Shown piece by piece: positions 35,023 to 44,215 of a DNA stretch of 64,000 nt. The notes under the pieces are model-generated. The model was not told where the DNA came from. It saw only the letters and a list, made by a program, of their open reading frames with translations, and searched no databases. Source of the stretch: an uncultured Lachnospiraceae bacterium (GTDB lineage: Bacteria; Bacillota; Clostridia; Lachnospirales; Lachnospiraceae); NCBI GenBank assembly GCA_910577045.1, contig CAJTLB010000006.1:62001-126000 (forward strand). Reading direction: 5' to 3'. The translations under genes and the position numbers were made by a program. Position 1 is the stretch's first letter, and the number at the start of each line of letters is the position of its first letter.

Positions 35023-36805
35023 ACCTTCTACTCCCCCTTTCAAACCCGTCAATCCCAAATTCCATAAGCCTTGTTAAACTCTTATTCATCAATTCCATTT
35101 CCTTGGCTCCAACCGTATAATGCCCTGCCATAAGTGCCTGTACATAAAGCACCTGTACAATGGTTTCTATTAATTCTGGGCTTTCTACTATTGCCAACCG
35201 TTTTGCAAAATTTCCAGAACAATTCAAATATAATTTTGCCCCGCTATTTTCCTCTTCTTCAAAATCAAACCCTTCCAAAAAACTAGAAAAACTACCTTCT
35301 TTTATCACACTATCTAACAATTCCCCTTCCCCTGGCACATAAAGTGCCAGAAGTTGTTTTGGAGAAAAATTCTTCAAAGAAATCGTACAATGAAACGGCT
35401 TTAATACATCGCTTGCACACTCCATAAAATACCCAAGCTTTGTTAAAATATCCGCTTGTGGTGTTTCTAAAAGCTCTTCATACGAACTATCCTGGAAAAG
35501 CTGAATCTTTATTTTTTTATAATATTTAGGCACCTGCTGTAACAATGAGGTATCATAAATATACCCGCCATTCACTAAAAGGCTCTCTGTCCCCTCTAAA
35601 AGAGGGCAAACACGCCGGAAATCATCTACTTCCACACAATAGTTTACTGGCAGCTTTTTAGCAGCTTTCATAATCTGGTATCCTGTTAATACCCCTTTAT
35701 TAGTAGAAAAAGTTAAAAACGGGAAAAATATTTTAAATACTTGTTCATTTTCTACTGCAAGAGACTTAATTGCCACATTATGTACTGTCGTAATCTGCTT
35801 ACATTTATTCACATCATATTGGGACAAAGAAACAAAATAATCAAACAGACATTTTTCTATCTGGTTCTTAGCCTTTAATAAGCGATTATCCTTTATAAAC
35901 CCTTCCCTAGAAGCAATAGGGGTCAAATCCTCTGTATTTACAATACATCTTGTAAAAAATGCCCATTTAGGGATAATATCCCTGCCCTCTTCTGTAATAA
36001 ACATCTTTTTTAGATAAATTTTATGGCAACAAGACAAAGTAGCACTGCTGTTCCTCATAGAAATAAACGCATACCCCTTTATCCCCTCTCCAATTAATGG
36101 AACCATGTCAAAAAATTGTTCCCCAAAAAGCTGCTCCCCAAACTCCATAATTTCCTCTTTCGTACAAATTGGCTGCCTCCATGGAATAAAAGTATCATTT
36201 ACAATTTTTTCTTGTTCCATTCCACTAAAATAAATTTTAATTGGAATTAAAAAGCCATACTCATAAAGATTTTCTATAATCTCTTCTTCCCCAAATTTCT
36301 GGTACATTTTCCCAGTAAGTTTTATCTGTACTTCTGTCCCGGCTTCTACTTTTTTGGCGTATTCTGTAATCTGGTATGTCCCATCACTATGGCCAACCCA
36401 TTGGTAAGCCTGTCCTCCTTTAGCAGAACGAGTAACTACTACAATCTCATTTGTTACTAAAAAGCAAGACAAAAGCCCTATCCCAAACTGCCCTATAAAA
36501 TTCTTCCTTACTTCTTCACTATGCTTAGAAGACTGCCCTATCACAGATAAGAAAGAATGGATTTCCTCTTCATCAAGCCCAACGCCATTATCTGAAAAAA
36601 CCAATTTCGCACTATTTTTCCCTGGTTGGTACTTTACTGTAATTTTACCTTCTTTAAATCCTGTTTCTGCCTTTTTCCTTGCTTGGATTGCATCAACAGA
36701 ATTCTGCAAAAGTTCCCTTAAAAATACATTGTCACTAGAATATAGATTATCACTTAATAAACGGATAATCCCTTTTAAGTCGACCTGAAAATTATACTGA
36801 CTCAT
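35006..36805 (-). CDS. HSP90-family protein (HtpG-like GHKL ATPase)
   Basis: The 599-aa protein has the HSP90 N-terminal ATPase motifs: FLRELLQNSVDAI (28-40; Glu and Asn of the Bergerat fold), DNGVGL (72-77) and GQFGIGLLSCFLV (105-117). The middle-domain ATP-contacting Arg is kept in LTPIASREGF. The C-terminal third is divergent from HtpG. It is closer to the separate 'HSP90 family protein' group than to canonical HtpG, in my reading. GAAGAAGG precedes the ATG. It lies 14 bp after an ABC exporter gene and overlaps the first helical-repeat paralogue, so it probably acts with those two proteins. Clients are unknown. Confidence 0.88.
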   Translation of the reverse strand: MSQYNFQVDLKGIIRLLSDNLYSSDNVFLRELLQNSVDAIQARKKAETGFKEGKITVKYQPGKNSAKLVFSDNGVGLDEEEIHSFLSVIGQSSKHSEEVRKNFIGQFGIGLLSCFLVTNEIVVVTRSAKGGQAYQWVGHSDGTYQITEYAKKVEAGTEVQIKLTGKMYQKFGEEEIIENLYEYGFLIPIKIYFSGMEQEKIVNDTFIPWRQPICTKEEIMEFGEQLFGEQFFDMVPLIGEGIKGYAFISMRNSSATLSCCHKIYLKKMFITEEGRDIIPKWAFFTRCIVNTEDLTPIASREGFIKDNRLLKAKNQIEKCLFDYFVSLSQYDVNKCKQITTVHNVAIKSLAVENEQVFKIFFPFLTFSTNKGVLTGYQIMKAAKKLPVNYCVEVDDFRRVCPLLEGTESLLVNGGYIYDTSLLQQVPKYYKKIKIQLFQDSSYEELLETPQADILTKLGYFMECASDVLKPFHCTISLKNFSPKQLLALYVPGEGELLDSVIKEGSFSSFLEGFDFEEEENSGAKLYLNCSGNFAKRLAIVESPELIETIVQVLYVQALMAGHYTVGAKEMELMNKSLTRLMEFGIDGFERGSRRYDAGE

Positions 36806-36819
36806 ACCTTCTTCTTCCT

Positions 36820-38589
36820 TTATTCAAACTGTGCCCGATACAATTGATGGTAAAATCCTTTTTTCTCCATTAATTCTTTATGGGTCCCTTGTTCTACAAT
36901 CTCCCCATGGTTTACTACTAGAATCACATCTGCATTCTGTATAGTAGAAAGCCGGTGTGCAATCACAAAACATGTTTTATGCTCCATTAGCCTACGCATT
37001 GCCTGTTGTATCTGAATCTCTGTCCGGGTATCCACATTAGAAGTTGCCTCGTCTAAAATTAACATTGGCGATTCCAATAGCATTGCCCTAGCAATTGTTA
37101 AAAGCTGTTTTTGCCCTTTGGAAATATTTGTGCCATCATCACTTAAGATTGTATGGTATCCATTTGGCAAACGTTTAATAAAAGAATGAATCTTTGCTGC
37201 CCTTGCTGCAGCTTCCACTTCTTCTATAGTAGCCCCTTCTTTCCCATAGGCAATATTTTCAAAAATACTTCCCTCAAATAGCCATGTATCTTGTAATACC
37301 ATTGCATATGATTTACGGAGGCTTTTCCTTGTAACATGGGAACACTCTTCATTATCTACATAAATATGCCCATCCCCTACATCATAAAAACGCATAAGCA
37401 AATTAATCAATGTTGTTTTCCCTGCACCAGTAGGGCCTACAATTGCTACCAGCTTCCCTTTATCTGCCCTTAAGTTTAAGCCCTTAATAATTGGGTTCTC
37501 TTCCGTATAGCCAAAGCTTACCTGTTCCATACGGACATTTCCCATAACATGGGTAAGTTCTTTCGCATCTTTTGCATCAAGTGGTTCTGGCACTTCATCA
37601 ATTAATAAAAATACCCGTTCTGCTGCCGCCAATGCGGATTGGAATTCACTAATAATATTTGCAAATTCATTAATAGGCCCTGAAAACTTCCTAGAGTATA
37701 AAACAAAGGAAGAAATATCCCCTACTGTCATGGAATGGGCAAGATAAAGCAATGCACCAAAAATACTAATTAATGCTAATGAGAGGTTATTAATAAAATT
37801 AACCGTAGGCCCTGTTACGCTTCCATAATACTCTGCTTTATAATATGACTCTACTGCTTCTTCATTTTTTGCATCAAATTTTTCTATTGTATTTTCTTCC
37901 TGATGGTATGCCTTTAATGTTTTCTGCCCAGAAATCATTTCTTCCACAAAACCATTTAGCTCCCCTAGTTTCCTAGAACGAAGCCGGAATAATGGCCTTG
38001 TCCTGCTGGTAATCAGCTTTGTCATGCAAATAGAAAGGGGAACCGTAAATACAAAGACTAATACTAATTTAGGGGAAATCACTACCATCATGCTAAAAGC
38101 CCCAATTACTGTAATTACTGTAGCCAATATCTGCACCAAATCATTAGAAAGAGAGGCATTGACAGTATCAATATCATAAGAAATCCGGCTAATAATATCC
38201 CCTGTTTGGTGGGTGTCAAAATATCCTACAGGCAGGCTAAGTAATTTATCAAATACATCTTTCCTCATCCGGAATACCACCTTGCGGCTAATATGTATCA
38301 TAAGGATTGACAGCAAATATGATAAAACAGAGGAGACCACATAAAAAACCACCATTAGCCCTGCATAATAAAAAACTTGGTTAAAATCAACCTGTCCTTT
38401 CCCAGGCTCAATTGCATCAATTGCATAGCCAGATAAGGTAGGCCCAATTAAAGAAAATAAATTACTGCCAATTGTAAGTGCAAGTGCAAGCATAAGCAGC
38501 CAAAAATAACACAGCATATATTTCCCAAGGCGCAATATTGTCCCACGGCGATTCTTTGGTTTTTCATAACTTTTATTCTTATCAGCCAT
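36820..38589 (-). CDS. ABC exporter subunit with intact catalytic Glu (half-transporter 2)
   Basis: The 589-aa half-transporter has a six-helix membrane domain (about 25-330) and a C-terminal ATPase. Walker A is GPTGAGKTTL, Walker B LILDEATS with catalytic Glu, and the H-loop reads IAHRLS. The signature is ISKGQKQ in place of LSGGQ. This pairs with the other subunit's defects to leave one good and one degenerate ATP site, as in BmrCD/TM287-288-type heterodimers. Substrate is unknown; lipids, peptides or drugs are possible. GGAGGA precedes the ATG, 31 bp after the partner gene. Confidence 0.93.
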   Translation of the reverse strand: MADKNKSYEKPKNRRGTILRLGKYMLCYFWLLMLALALTIGSNLFSLIGPTLSGYAIDAIEPGKGQVDFNQVFYYAGLMVVFYVVSSVLSYLLSILMIHISRKVVFRMRKDVFDKLLSLPVGYFDTHQTGDIISRISYDIDTVNASLSNDLVQILATVITVIGAFSMMVVISPKLVLVFVFTVPLSICMTKLITSRTRPLFRLRSRKLGELNGFVEEMISGQKTLKAYHQEENTIEKFDAKNEEAVESYYKAEYYGSVTGPTVNFINNLSLALISIFGALLYLAHSMTVGDISSFVLYSRKFSGPINEFANIISEFQSALAAAERVFLLIDEVPEPLDAKDAKELTHVMGNVRMEQVSFGYTEENPIIKGLNLRADKGKLVAIVGPTGAGKTTLINLLMRFYDVGDGHIYVDNEECSHVTRKSLRKSYAMVLQDTWLFEGSIFENIAYGKEGATIEEVEAAARAAKIHSFIKRLPNGYHTILSDDGTNISKGQKQLLTIARAMLLESPMLILDEATSNVDTRTEIQIQQAMRRLMEHKTCFVIAHRLSTIQNADVILVVNHGEIVEQGTHKELMEKKGFYHQLYRAQFE

Positions 38590-38620
38590 TTTTTCCTCCT
38601 ATTATGATGTGCTAGCATCT

Positions 38621-40351
38621 TTACGATGCACTAACATCCATTCCCATCTGGGAACGTCCAATTTCCTGGTATACTTGACAAGATGCCAACAGTTCTTCAT
38701 GTGTCCCATAGCCTATCATTGCCCCATCTTCTAATACTAAAATATGGTCGGCATGCATAATGGAACTAATCCTCTGTGCAATAATTACCGTTGTTGTATC
38801 CTTAAAATGCTCTTTTAGTTCTTTTCTAAGCAAAGCATCGGTACGGTAATCCAATGCGCTGGAAGAATCATCTAAAATCAAAATATCTGGATGGGCTGCT
38901 AATGCCCTGGCAATTAGGATTCTCTGTTTCTGCCCGCCACTTAAATTTGCTCCTTTTATATTTAGCTTATCGTAATACCCCCTATTTTCCTCCTCTACAA
39001 ATTCCTTTGCTTGTGCATACAAAATAGCCTGCTTAATATCTCCTTCAGATAACGCCCTCCCCAGCCGTACATTTTCTGAAATAGAATCTTCAAATAAAGA
39101 ATCATTTTGGAATACTACCCCAAAAGAACTACGAAGCTCCCCTAATGGGATAGACTGGATAGGTTTCCCTCCAATAAAAATATTTCCTTCTGTAGCATCA
39201 TAAAACCGAAGCAAAAGACTTGCCACAGTTGATTTCCCCGATCCTGTTTCCCCAATAATCCCAAGCGTTTCTCCCTTTTTTACAGAAAAATTAATATCTG
39301 TCAGGTTATTTTCTACATGATTATAAGAAAATGAAACATGCTCAAAAGAAATCATAGTATCTTCTGCCTTATCTTTTTCTTCTAAAACTAGCTTACTATC
39401 TCTTTCATCTTCAGCATCTAGCACAGAAACAATGCGGTTTGCCGATGCAACTGCCTTGGAAATAATTACAAACATTTTTGAAATAGACATCATGGCATTT
39501 AAAATAATTGTAAAATATGTCATAAATGCCAAAATTTTTCCTACTTCACACTTTCCCGCATTTACTCGGTATGCACCTGCTAAAATAACAAAAACTAATC
39601 CAATATTCAAAAAGAAATTCATTGCCGGATTGACAATGGCCATTGTCATGCCAGCTTTTTTTTCAATTTTTACTACTTCTTCATTAATTACCCCAAACCT
39701 CTCTTTTTCATAATCCGTCTTTGAGAGTGCCTTAATCACCCGGATTCCGGCAATATCTTCCCGCACTAAACGGACAAACTGGTCAAGTGCCTCCTGAAGG
39801 CTGGCATACATTGGAATCCCTTTTTTTGAAGTAGCTGTCATAATTAATACAATAAAAGGAAGGACTGATACCAAAATCAAAGTTAATACTGGATCCAAAG
39901 TAAGAGTAATAAGAATACCACCTATTAATAAAATTGGTGCCCGCACACCAAGGCGCTGTACTCGCCCTAGCATTTGATGCAGATTATAAGTATCGCTTGT
40001 CAATCTGGAAATCAAAGAAGGCTTTGTAAATGCGTCTGTGCTCTGGTTTGATAAATAGGTGACTTTAGAAAACAAATCATGCCTTACCTTCTCGGTGGTA
40101 TCTCTTGCAACCTTCGATGCCATACGGTTAGCAACAACATTACCTGTCCACGCAAGAACTGCGCATACCATCATTAAACCTCCCCAAACGAAAATCATAT
40201 TTTTATTATTCTGGGGAATCACATAATCAATCATATGGGCTAAAATCCACGGCAGGCACAAATCCATAATTGTCCCTGCAAACTTAATAACAAATCCAGC
40301 CATCATTCGAAGATAATATGGCTTCAGATAATACGTCAGTACTCGATTCAT
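38621..40351 (-). CDS. ABC exporter subunit with degenerate ATPase site (half-transporter 1)
   Basis: The 576-aa half-transporter has six membrane helices and an ATPase with Walker A GETGSGKST and a canonical LSGGQKQR signature, but Walker B reads LILDDSSS (Asp where the catalytic Glu should be) and the H-loop reads IIAQRIS (Gln for His). Its own composite site is therefore likely non-hydrolytic, and its good signature completes the partner's active site. The ATG at 40351 with GGGAG upstream is preferred to one 12 bases earlier. It follows hisIE by 40 bp with no terminator seen, so it may be read from the his transcript too. Confidence 0.92.
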   Translation of the reverse strand: MNRVLTYYLKPYYLRMMAGFVIKFAGTIMDLCLPWILAHMIDYVIPQNNKNMIFVWGGLMMVCAVLAWTGNVVANRMASKVARDTTEKVRHDLFSKVTYLSNQSTDAFTKPSLISRLTSDTYNLHQMLGRVQRLGVRAPILLIGGILITLTLDPVLTLILVSVLPFIVLIMTATSKKGIPMYASLQEALDQFVRLVREDIAGIRVIKALSKTDYEKERFGVINEEVVKIEKKAGMTMAIVNPAMNFFLNIGLVFVILAGAYRVNAGKCEVGKILAFMTYFTIILNAMMSISKMFVIISKAVASANRIVSVLDAEDERDSKLVLEEKDKAEDTMISFEHVSFSYNHVENNLTDINFSVKKGETLGIIGETGSGKSTVASLLLRFYDATEGNIFIGGKPIQSIPLGELRSSFGVVFQNDSLFEDSISENVRLGRALSEGDIKQAILYAQAKEFVEEENRGYYDKLNIKGANLSGGQKQRILIARALAAHPDILILDDSSSALDYRTDALLRKELKEHFKDTTTVIIAQRISSIMHADHILVLEDGAMIGYGTHEELLASCQVYQEIGRSQMGMDVSAS

Positions 40352-40391
40352 TCTTACTCCCATCTATCCGCTTTACGGACCTATTTAGTTG

Positions 40392-41561
40392 TTAGCGGTT
40401 TGATATTTCTCTTGTAATATCCTCCCATGTCACCCCTTTTTCTGCCATTAACACCATAACATGGTACAGAAAATCGGAAATCTCATATTTGATTTCCTCT
40501 GGATCTGGATTTTTTGCCGCTATAATAATTTCAGTTGCCTCCTCCCCTACCTTCTTTAAAATCTTATCCATTCCTTTGTCAAATAAATAGTTCGTATAAG
40601 AACCTTCTTTTGGATGTGCCTTTCTATCTAGTATGGTCTGGTACTCTTTTGTAAGCACTTCTAATGGGTTGACTGCCCGGTAATCCTTCTTTAAAATTTC
40701 CTCAAAGAAACAGGAATAACTACCTGTATGGCAGGCGTTCCCAATCTGGGATACCTTTGCCAATAATGTATCTTTATCACAATCTGCCAAAAGTTCCTTT
40801 ACATATTGAAAGTGCCCCGAAGTAAGCCCTTTTACCCACAACTCTTTCCGGCTTCTGCTATAATACGTCATTTTGCCAGTATCCAATGTGTGCTGGTAAG
40901 CCTTTTCATCCATATAGGCAAGCATTAACACCTGATTTGTCCGGTAATCCTGCACCACTACTGGAATAAGCCCATCACTATTTGTTTTTAGTTGGTTCCA
41001 TAAAAGATGGCATGACAAAACCTTTTTACTCATCTTTGCTACTGCCTCTTCCCCCGATACCAATTGATAATGATACTGCCCTTCTGGTAGTTCCCCCAAT
41101 CCTTCTATTATGCAAAATTCCCCCACATACTCCTGAATATCCTGGCTGGCAGGCTGTACCCCATTACACACACAAACAATCTTCTCTTTTCCAAAACGTG
41201 CTGCTGCTTCAGGAAGTGCTTTTTCTTGTGTATCTTTATGGAAAAGAAACAATGCCTTTTCTGCACCTGTATACAAATATTTTTTTACATCCTCAAACCG
41301 TTTTACTTGTCCCCCTGCAAAAACTGGAATTTCCGCCTCTGCAACAAGTCCTTTGATACAGGTAAGATTTTTTTCATGCTCTGCGTCAGAATCAGAATAC
41401 TCAATAACTGCAAATATTTCTGCCCCTTGGTTGCTATAATACCTAGCAGCAGAACAATTATCTGGGCACGTAAACAAAATACTACAATCCCTATTTATAT
41501 ATACCATGCCAGATTTTACATATACAACCGGGCAAATAACCCTATTATTCGTTCCTTCCAT
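40392..41561 (-). CDS. hisI: HisIE with N-terminal degenerate HisF/HisA-like half-barrel
   Basis: The 389-aa protein carries three parts. Residues about 190-290 are the phosphoribosyl-AMP cyclohydrolase (HisI) domain, with metal residues in DCDKD (260-264), ACHTGSYSC (276-284). Residues about 300-389 are the phosphoribosyl-ATP pyrophosphatase (HisE) domain with VGEEATEIIIAAKN. These do steps 3 and 2 of histidine synthesis. Residues 1-140 look like the first half of a HisF/HisA barrel (YYSNQGAEIFAVIEYSDSD; FAGGQVKRFEDVKKYLYTGA, cf. HisF GGGIRSVEDVRRLLRAGA), but the strand-1 catalytic Asp is replaced (VVYVKSG). Its ATG lies 17 bp inside hisA. Confidence 0.9.
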   Translation of the reverse strand: MEGTNNRVICPVVYVKSGMVYINRDCSILFTCPDNCSAARYYSNQGAEIFAVIEYSDSDAEHEKNLTCIKGLVAEAEIPVFAGGQVKRFEDVKKYLYTGAEKALFLFHKDTQEKALPEAAARFGKEKIVCVCNGVQPASQDIQEYVGEFCIIEGLGELPEGQYHYQLVSGEEAVAKMSKKVLSCHLLWNQLKTNSDGLIPVVVQDYRTNQVLMLAYMDEKAYQHTLDTGKMTYYSRSRKELWVKGLTSGHFQYVKELLADCDKDTLLAKVSQIGNACHTGSYSCFFEEILKKDYRAVNPLEVLTKEYQTILDRKAHPKEGSYTNYLFDKGMDKILKKVGEEATEIIIAAKNPDPEEIKYEISDFLYHVMVLMAEKGVTWEDITREISNR

Positions 41562-42291
41562 CTTCTACCATCTCCTTTTCAAAAAGATCAATGGCAGCCT
41601 TGAGATTTAACCGGTTCTCATATAATGCCTTCCCTATAATTGCCCCTTTTATCCCAGCATAATATAAACGTTCCAAATCCTTCATACTGGAAACACCGCC
41701 TGAAGCAATAATTTCCATCCCTGTAACATCTGAGATTTCCTTTGTATGTTCCATATTTGGCCCTTGGAGCATGCCATCTCTTAAAATATCAGTATAAGCA
41801 ATTGTTTTAATCCCATACTCCTTCATCTTTAAGCAGAGGTTTACTGCATGGAGGCTGCTGACTTTTTCCCAGCCCTCAATAGCAACCATGCCATTCCTTG
41901 CATCTACGCCGACCACAATTTTATCTGCCCCAAAATTTTCCACTGCTTCTTTTACAAAAATAGGATCTTGTACTGCCTTTGTCCCTAATATTACCCTAGT
42001 AACCCCATAACCAAGGATTGTCTCAATATCTTTCATGGTGCGGATACCGCCGCCAAGCTGTGTTGGCACATGGACTGATGACACAATACTCTTTATTACC
42101 TCTTCATTTACCGAATGTCCCACAAGCGCGCCATCCAAGTCTACCAAATGGATAAAACTTGCCCCCTGCTGCTCCCACATAGCTGCCACCCTTGCTGGCA
42201 TATTAGAATACACCTCAACATCATGAAACATCCCTTGTTTTAACCGGACACACTGTCCATTCTTAATATCAATTGCCGGATATAACTGCAT
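41545..42291 (-). CDS. hisA: ProFAR isomerase HisA
   Basis: HisA isomerises 5'-ProFAR to PRFAR by Amadori rearrangement, the fourth step of histidine synthesis. The 248-aa barrel begins MQLYPAIDIKNGQCVRLKQG with the catalytic Asp at 8; the second Asp is in AYTDILRDGMLQGPN, and phosphate sites GGGIRTMKDIE and IASGGVSSMKDL are intact. The frame is open to 42384; the ATG at 42291 is fixed by AGGAGGG and the family start. It lies 16 bp after hisB and overlaps hisIE. Confidence 0.96.
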   Translation of the reverse strand: MQLYPAIDIKNGQCVRLKQGMFHDVEVYSNMPARVAAMWEQQGASFIHLVDLDGALVGHSVNEEVIKSIVSSVHVPTQLGGGIRTMKDIETILGYGVTRVILGTKAVQDPIFVKEAVENFGADKIVVGVDARNGMVAIEGWEKVSSLHAVNLCLKMKEYGIKTIAYTDILRDGMLQGPNMEHTKEISDVTGMEIIASGGVSSMKDLERLYYAGIKGAIIGKALYENRLNLKAAIDLFEKEMVEDGRNE

Positions 42292-42307
42292 AACTTTTCC
42301 CTCCTCT

Positions 42308-42898
42308 TTAGAGTGTTCCTTTTGTAGATAATACATCCGTAACCCTTGCATCATAGCCTGTAGCTTCATCAAGTGCTTTCGCAAATGCCTTAAACATTGC
42401 TTCTATAATATGATGGTTATTACTGCCGGCTATCTGGCGGATATGCAGGTTCATCCCCGCACTATAAGACACAGCATAAAAGAATTCTTTTACCATCTCT
42501 GTATCAAAATACCCAACCCGATCTGTTGTAAACTCTGCGTCAAATACTAAGTATGGCCTTCCAGACAAATCTAATGCACATAAAACTAATGCCTCATCCA
42601 TAGGAAGTAAAAAATTCCCATAACGCCGGATTCCTTTTTTATCGCCCAATGCCTTTTTTATTGCCTCTCCTAAAACAATCCCTGTATCTTCTATTAAATG
42701 ATGGCTATCCACATATAAATCGCCTTTTCCTTTACAATCTAAATCAAAAAAACCATGCCTTGCAAAGCTATTTAGCATATGGTCCAAAAACCCAATCCCA
42801 GTTTGTATATCTGTTTTGCCGCTTCCATCTAGCCCTAAAACTAATGCTATATTTGTTTCATTTGTCACCCGGGTGACTGCTGCTGTCCTATGTTCCAT
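42308..42898 (-). CDS. hisB: Imidazoleglycerol-phosphate dehydratase HisB
   Basis: The 196-aa enzyme dehydrates imidazoleglycerol phosphate. Manganese-binding repeats are visible as GFLDHMLNSFARHG / DSHHLIEDTGI and NLHIRQIAGSNNHHIIEA. It is the stand-alone dehydratase without a phosphatase domain. The ATG at 42898 with GAGGGA upstream is chosen over an in-frame GTG at 42910 that overlaps the hisD stop region. Confidence 0.96.
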   Translation of the reverse strand: MEHRTAAVTRVTNETNIALVLGLDGSGKTDIQTGIGFLDHMLNSFARHGFFDLDCKGKGDLYVDSHHLIEDTGIVLGEAIKKALGDKKGIRRYGNFLLPMDEALVLCALDLSGRPYLVFDAEFTTDRVGYFDTEMVKEFFYAVSYSAGMNLHIRQIAGSNNHHIIEAMFKAFAKALDEATGYDARVTDVLSTKGTL

Positions 42899-42906
42899 AC
42901 TTTCCC

Positions 42907-44202
42907 TCACTGCTCCTCAAACCTTACCCGGATCGAATTTGCATGTGCTGTTAATTCTTCTGCATTGGCAAAAGAAATAATATCTTTATGGATTGGCTCA
43001 AGTGCTTCCTTTGAATAAGAAATAATACTAGACTTTTTAATAAAGTCATCTACACTTAATGGAGAAAAGAATTTTGCTGTGCCATTTGTTGGAAGGACAT
43101 GGTTCGGCCCTGCAAAATAATCCCCCAATGGCTCAGAACTATATTCCCCTATAAAAATTGCCCCCGCATTTTTTATCTTTGTCATTACAGTAAAAGCATC
43201 TTTTGTTACAATTTCTAAATGCTCTGAAGCAATTTCATTTGCAACTTCAATGGCCTGATCCATACTATCCGCCAACAAAATATACCCATAATTCTCCAAA
43301 GATGCTGTAATAATTTTCTTCCTAGAAAGCTTCTCTACAAAACTATCTACTTCTTTTGAGACTTTTTCTGCCAATTCTTTGCTTGTTGTCACTAAAATTG
43401 CAGAAGCCAGTTCATCGTGTTCTGCTTGGGATAATAAGTCAGCCGCTACAAACCTTGGATTTGCTGTTTCATCTGCCAATACCAAAATTTCACTTGGCCC
43501 TGCAATCGAATCAATGCTAACGTGCCCATATACCGCTTTCTTTGCTAGTGCAACATAAATATTGCCTGGGCCTACAATCTTGTCTACTTTTGGGATACTT
43601 TCTGTGCCATAAGCAAGGGATGCAATTGCCTGTGCGCCCCCTACTTTAAAGATTCTGTCCACTCCTGCTTCTTTTGCTGCCACTAATGTAGCTGGTGTTA
43701 CTTTCCCTTCTTTATTGCAAGGGGTTGCCATAATAATTTCTTCCACCCCTGCAACCTTTGCTGGCATTACATTCATTAATACGCTGGAAGGATAGGCTGC
43801 CTTGCCGCCTGGCACATAAACCCCCACGCGGGCTAAAGGTGTCACTTTTTGGCCTAAAATCGTTCCATTTGGCGTACTATCAAACCAACTATACTGTCTT
43901 TGTTTTGCATGGTATGCCTCTATATTTACTAAAGCTTTCCGAATCACATCTAATAAAGATGGTTCTACTATAGTATATGCCTCCTCTATTTCCTCCTCTG
44001 TTACTTCAATATTAGAAGCATCTATTTTTGCCCCATCAAATCTTTCTGTAAAGGCAAATACCGCCTGATCCCCTTCTTCCTTTACTTGTTTTAATATCTC
44101 GCCAACCTTCTGCTCATACTCCCCATATTGGTTTGGGCTCCGCTTCAGTAAATCTTCTAGCAAGTTTTTTCTACTTGCATCATCTAAATAAACTATTCTC
44201 AT
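42907..44202 (-). CDS. hisD: Histidinol dehydrogenase HisD
   Basis: HisD oxidises L-histidinol to histidine in two NAD steps, the last of the pathway. The 431-aa protein has VYVPGGKAAYPSSVLMNVMP, the VGPGNIYVALAKKAVYG segment, the zinc-site region SQAEHDELASA and GPNHVLPT. The ATG at 44202 is 8 bases after AGGAGG; the in-frame GTG at 44211 lies too close to it. It follows hisG by 13 bp. Confidence 0.97.
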   Translation of the reverse strand: MRIVYLDDASRKNLLEDLLKRSPNQYGEYEQKVGEILKQVKEEGDQAVFAFTERFDGAKIDASNIEVTEEEIEEAYTIVEPSLLDVIRKALVNIEAYHAKQRQYSWFDSTPNGTILGQKVTPLARVGVYVPGGKAAYPSSVLMNVMPAKVAGVEEIIMATPCNKEGKVTPATLVAAKEAGVDRIFKVGGAQAIASLAYGTESIPKVDKIVGPGNIYVALAKKAVYGHVSIDSIAGPSEILVLADETANPRFVAADLLSQAEHDELASAILVTTSKELAEKVSKEVDSFVEKLSRKKIITASLENYGYILLADSMDQAIEVANEIASEHLEIVTKDAFTVMTKIKNAGAIFIGEYSSEPLGDYFAGPNHVLPTNGTAKFFSPLSVDDFIKKSSIISYSKEALEPIHKDIISFANAEELTAHANSIRVRFEEQ

Positions 44203-44215
44203 TTTATACACCTCC

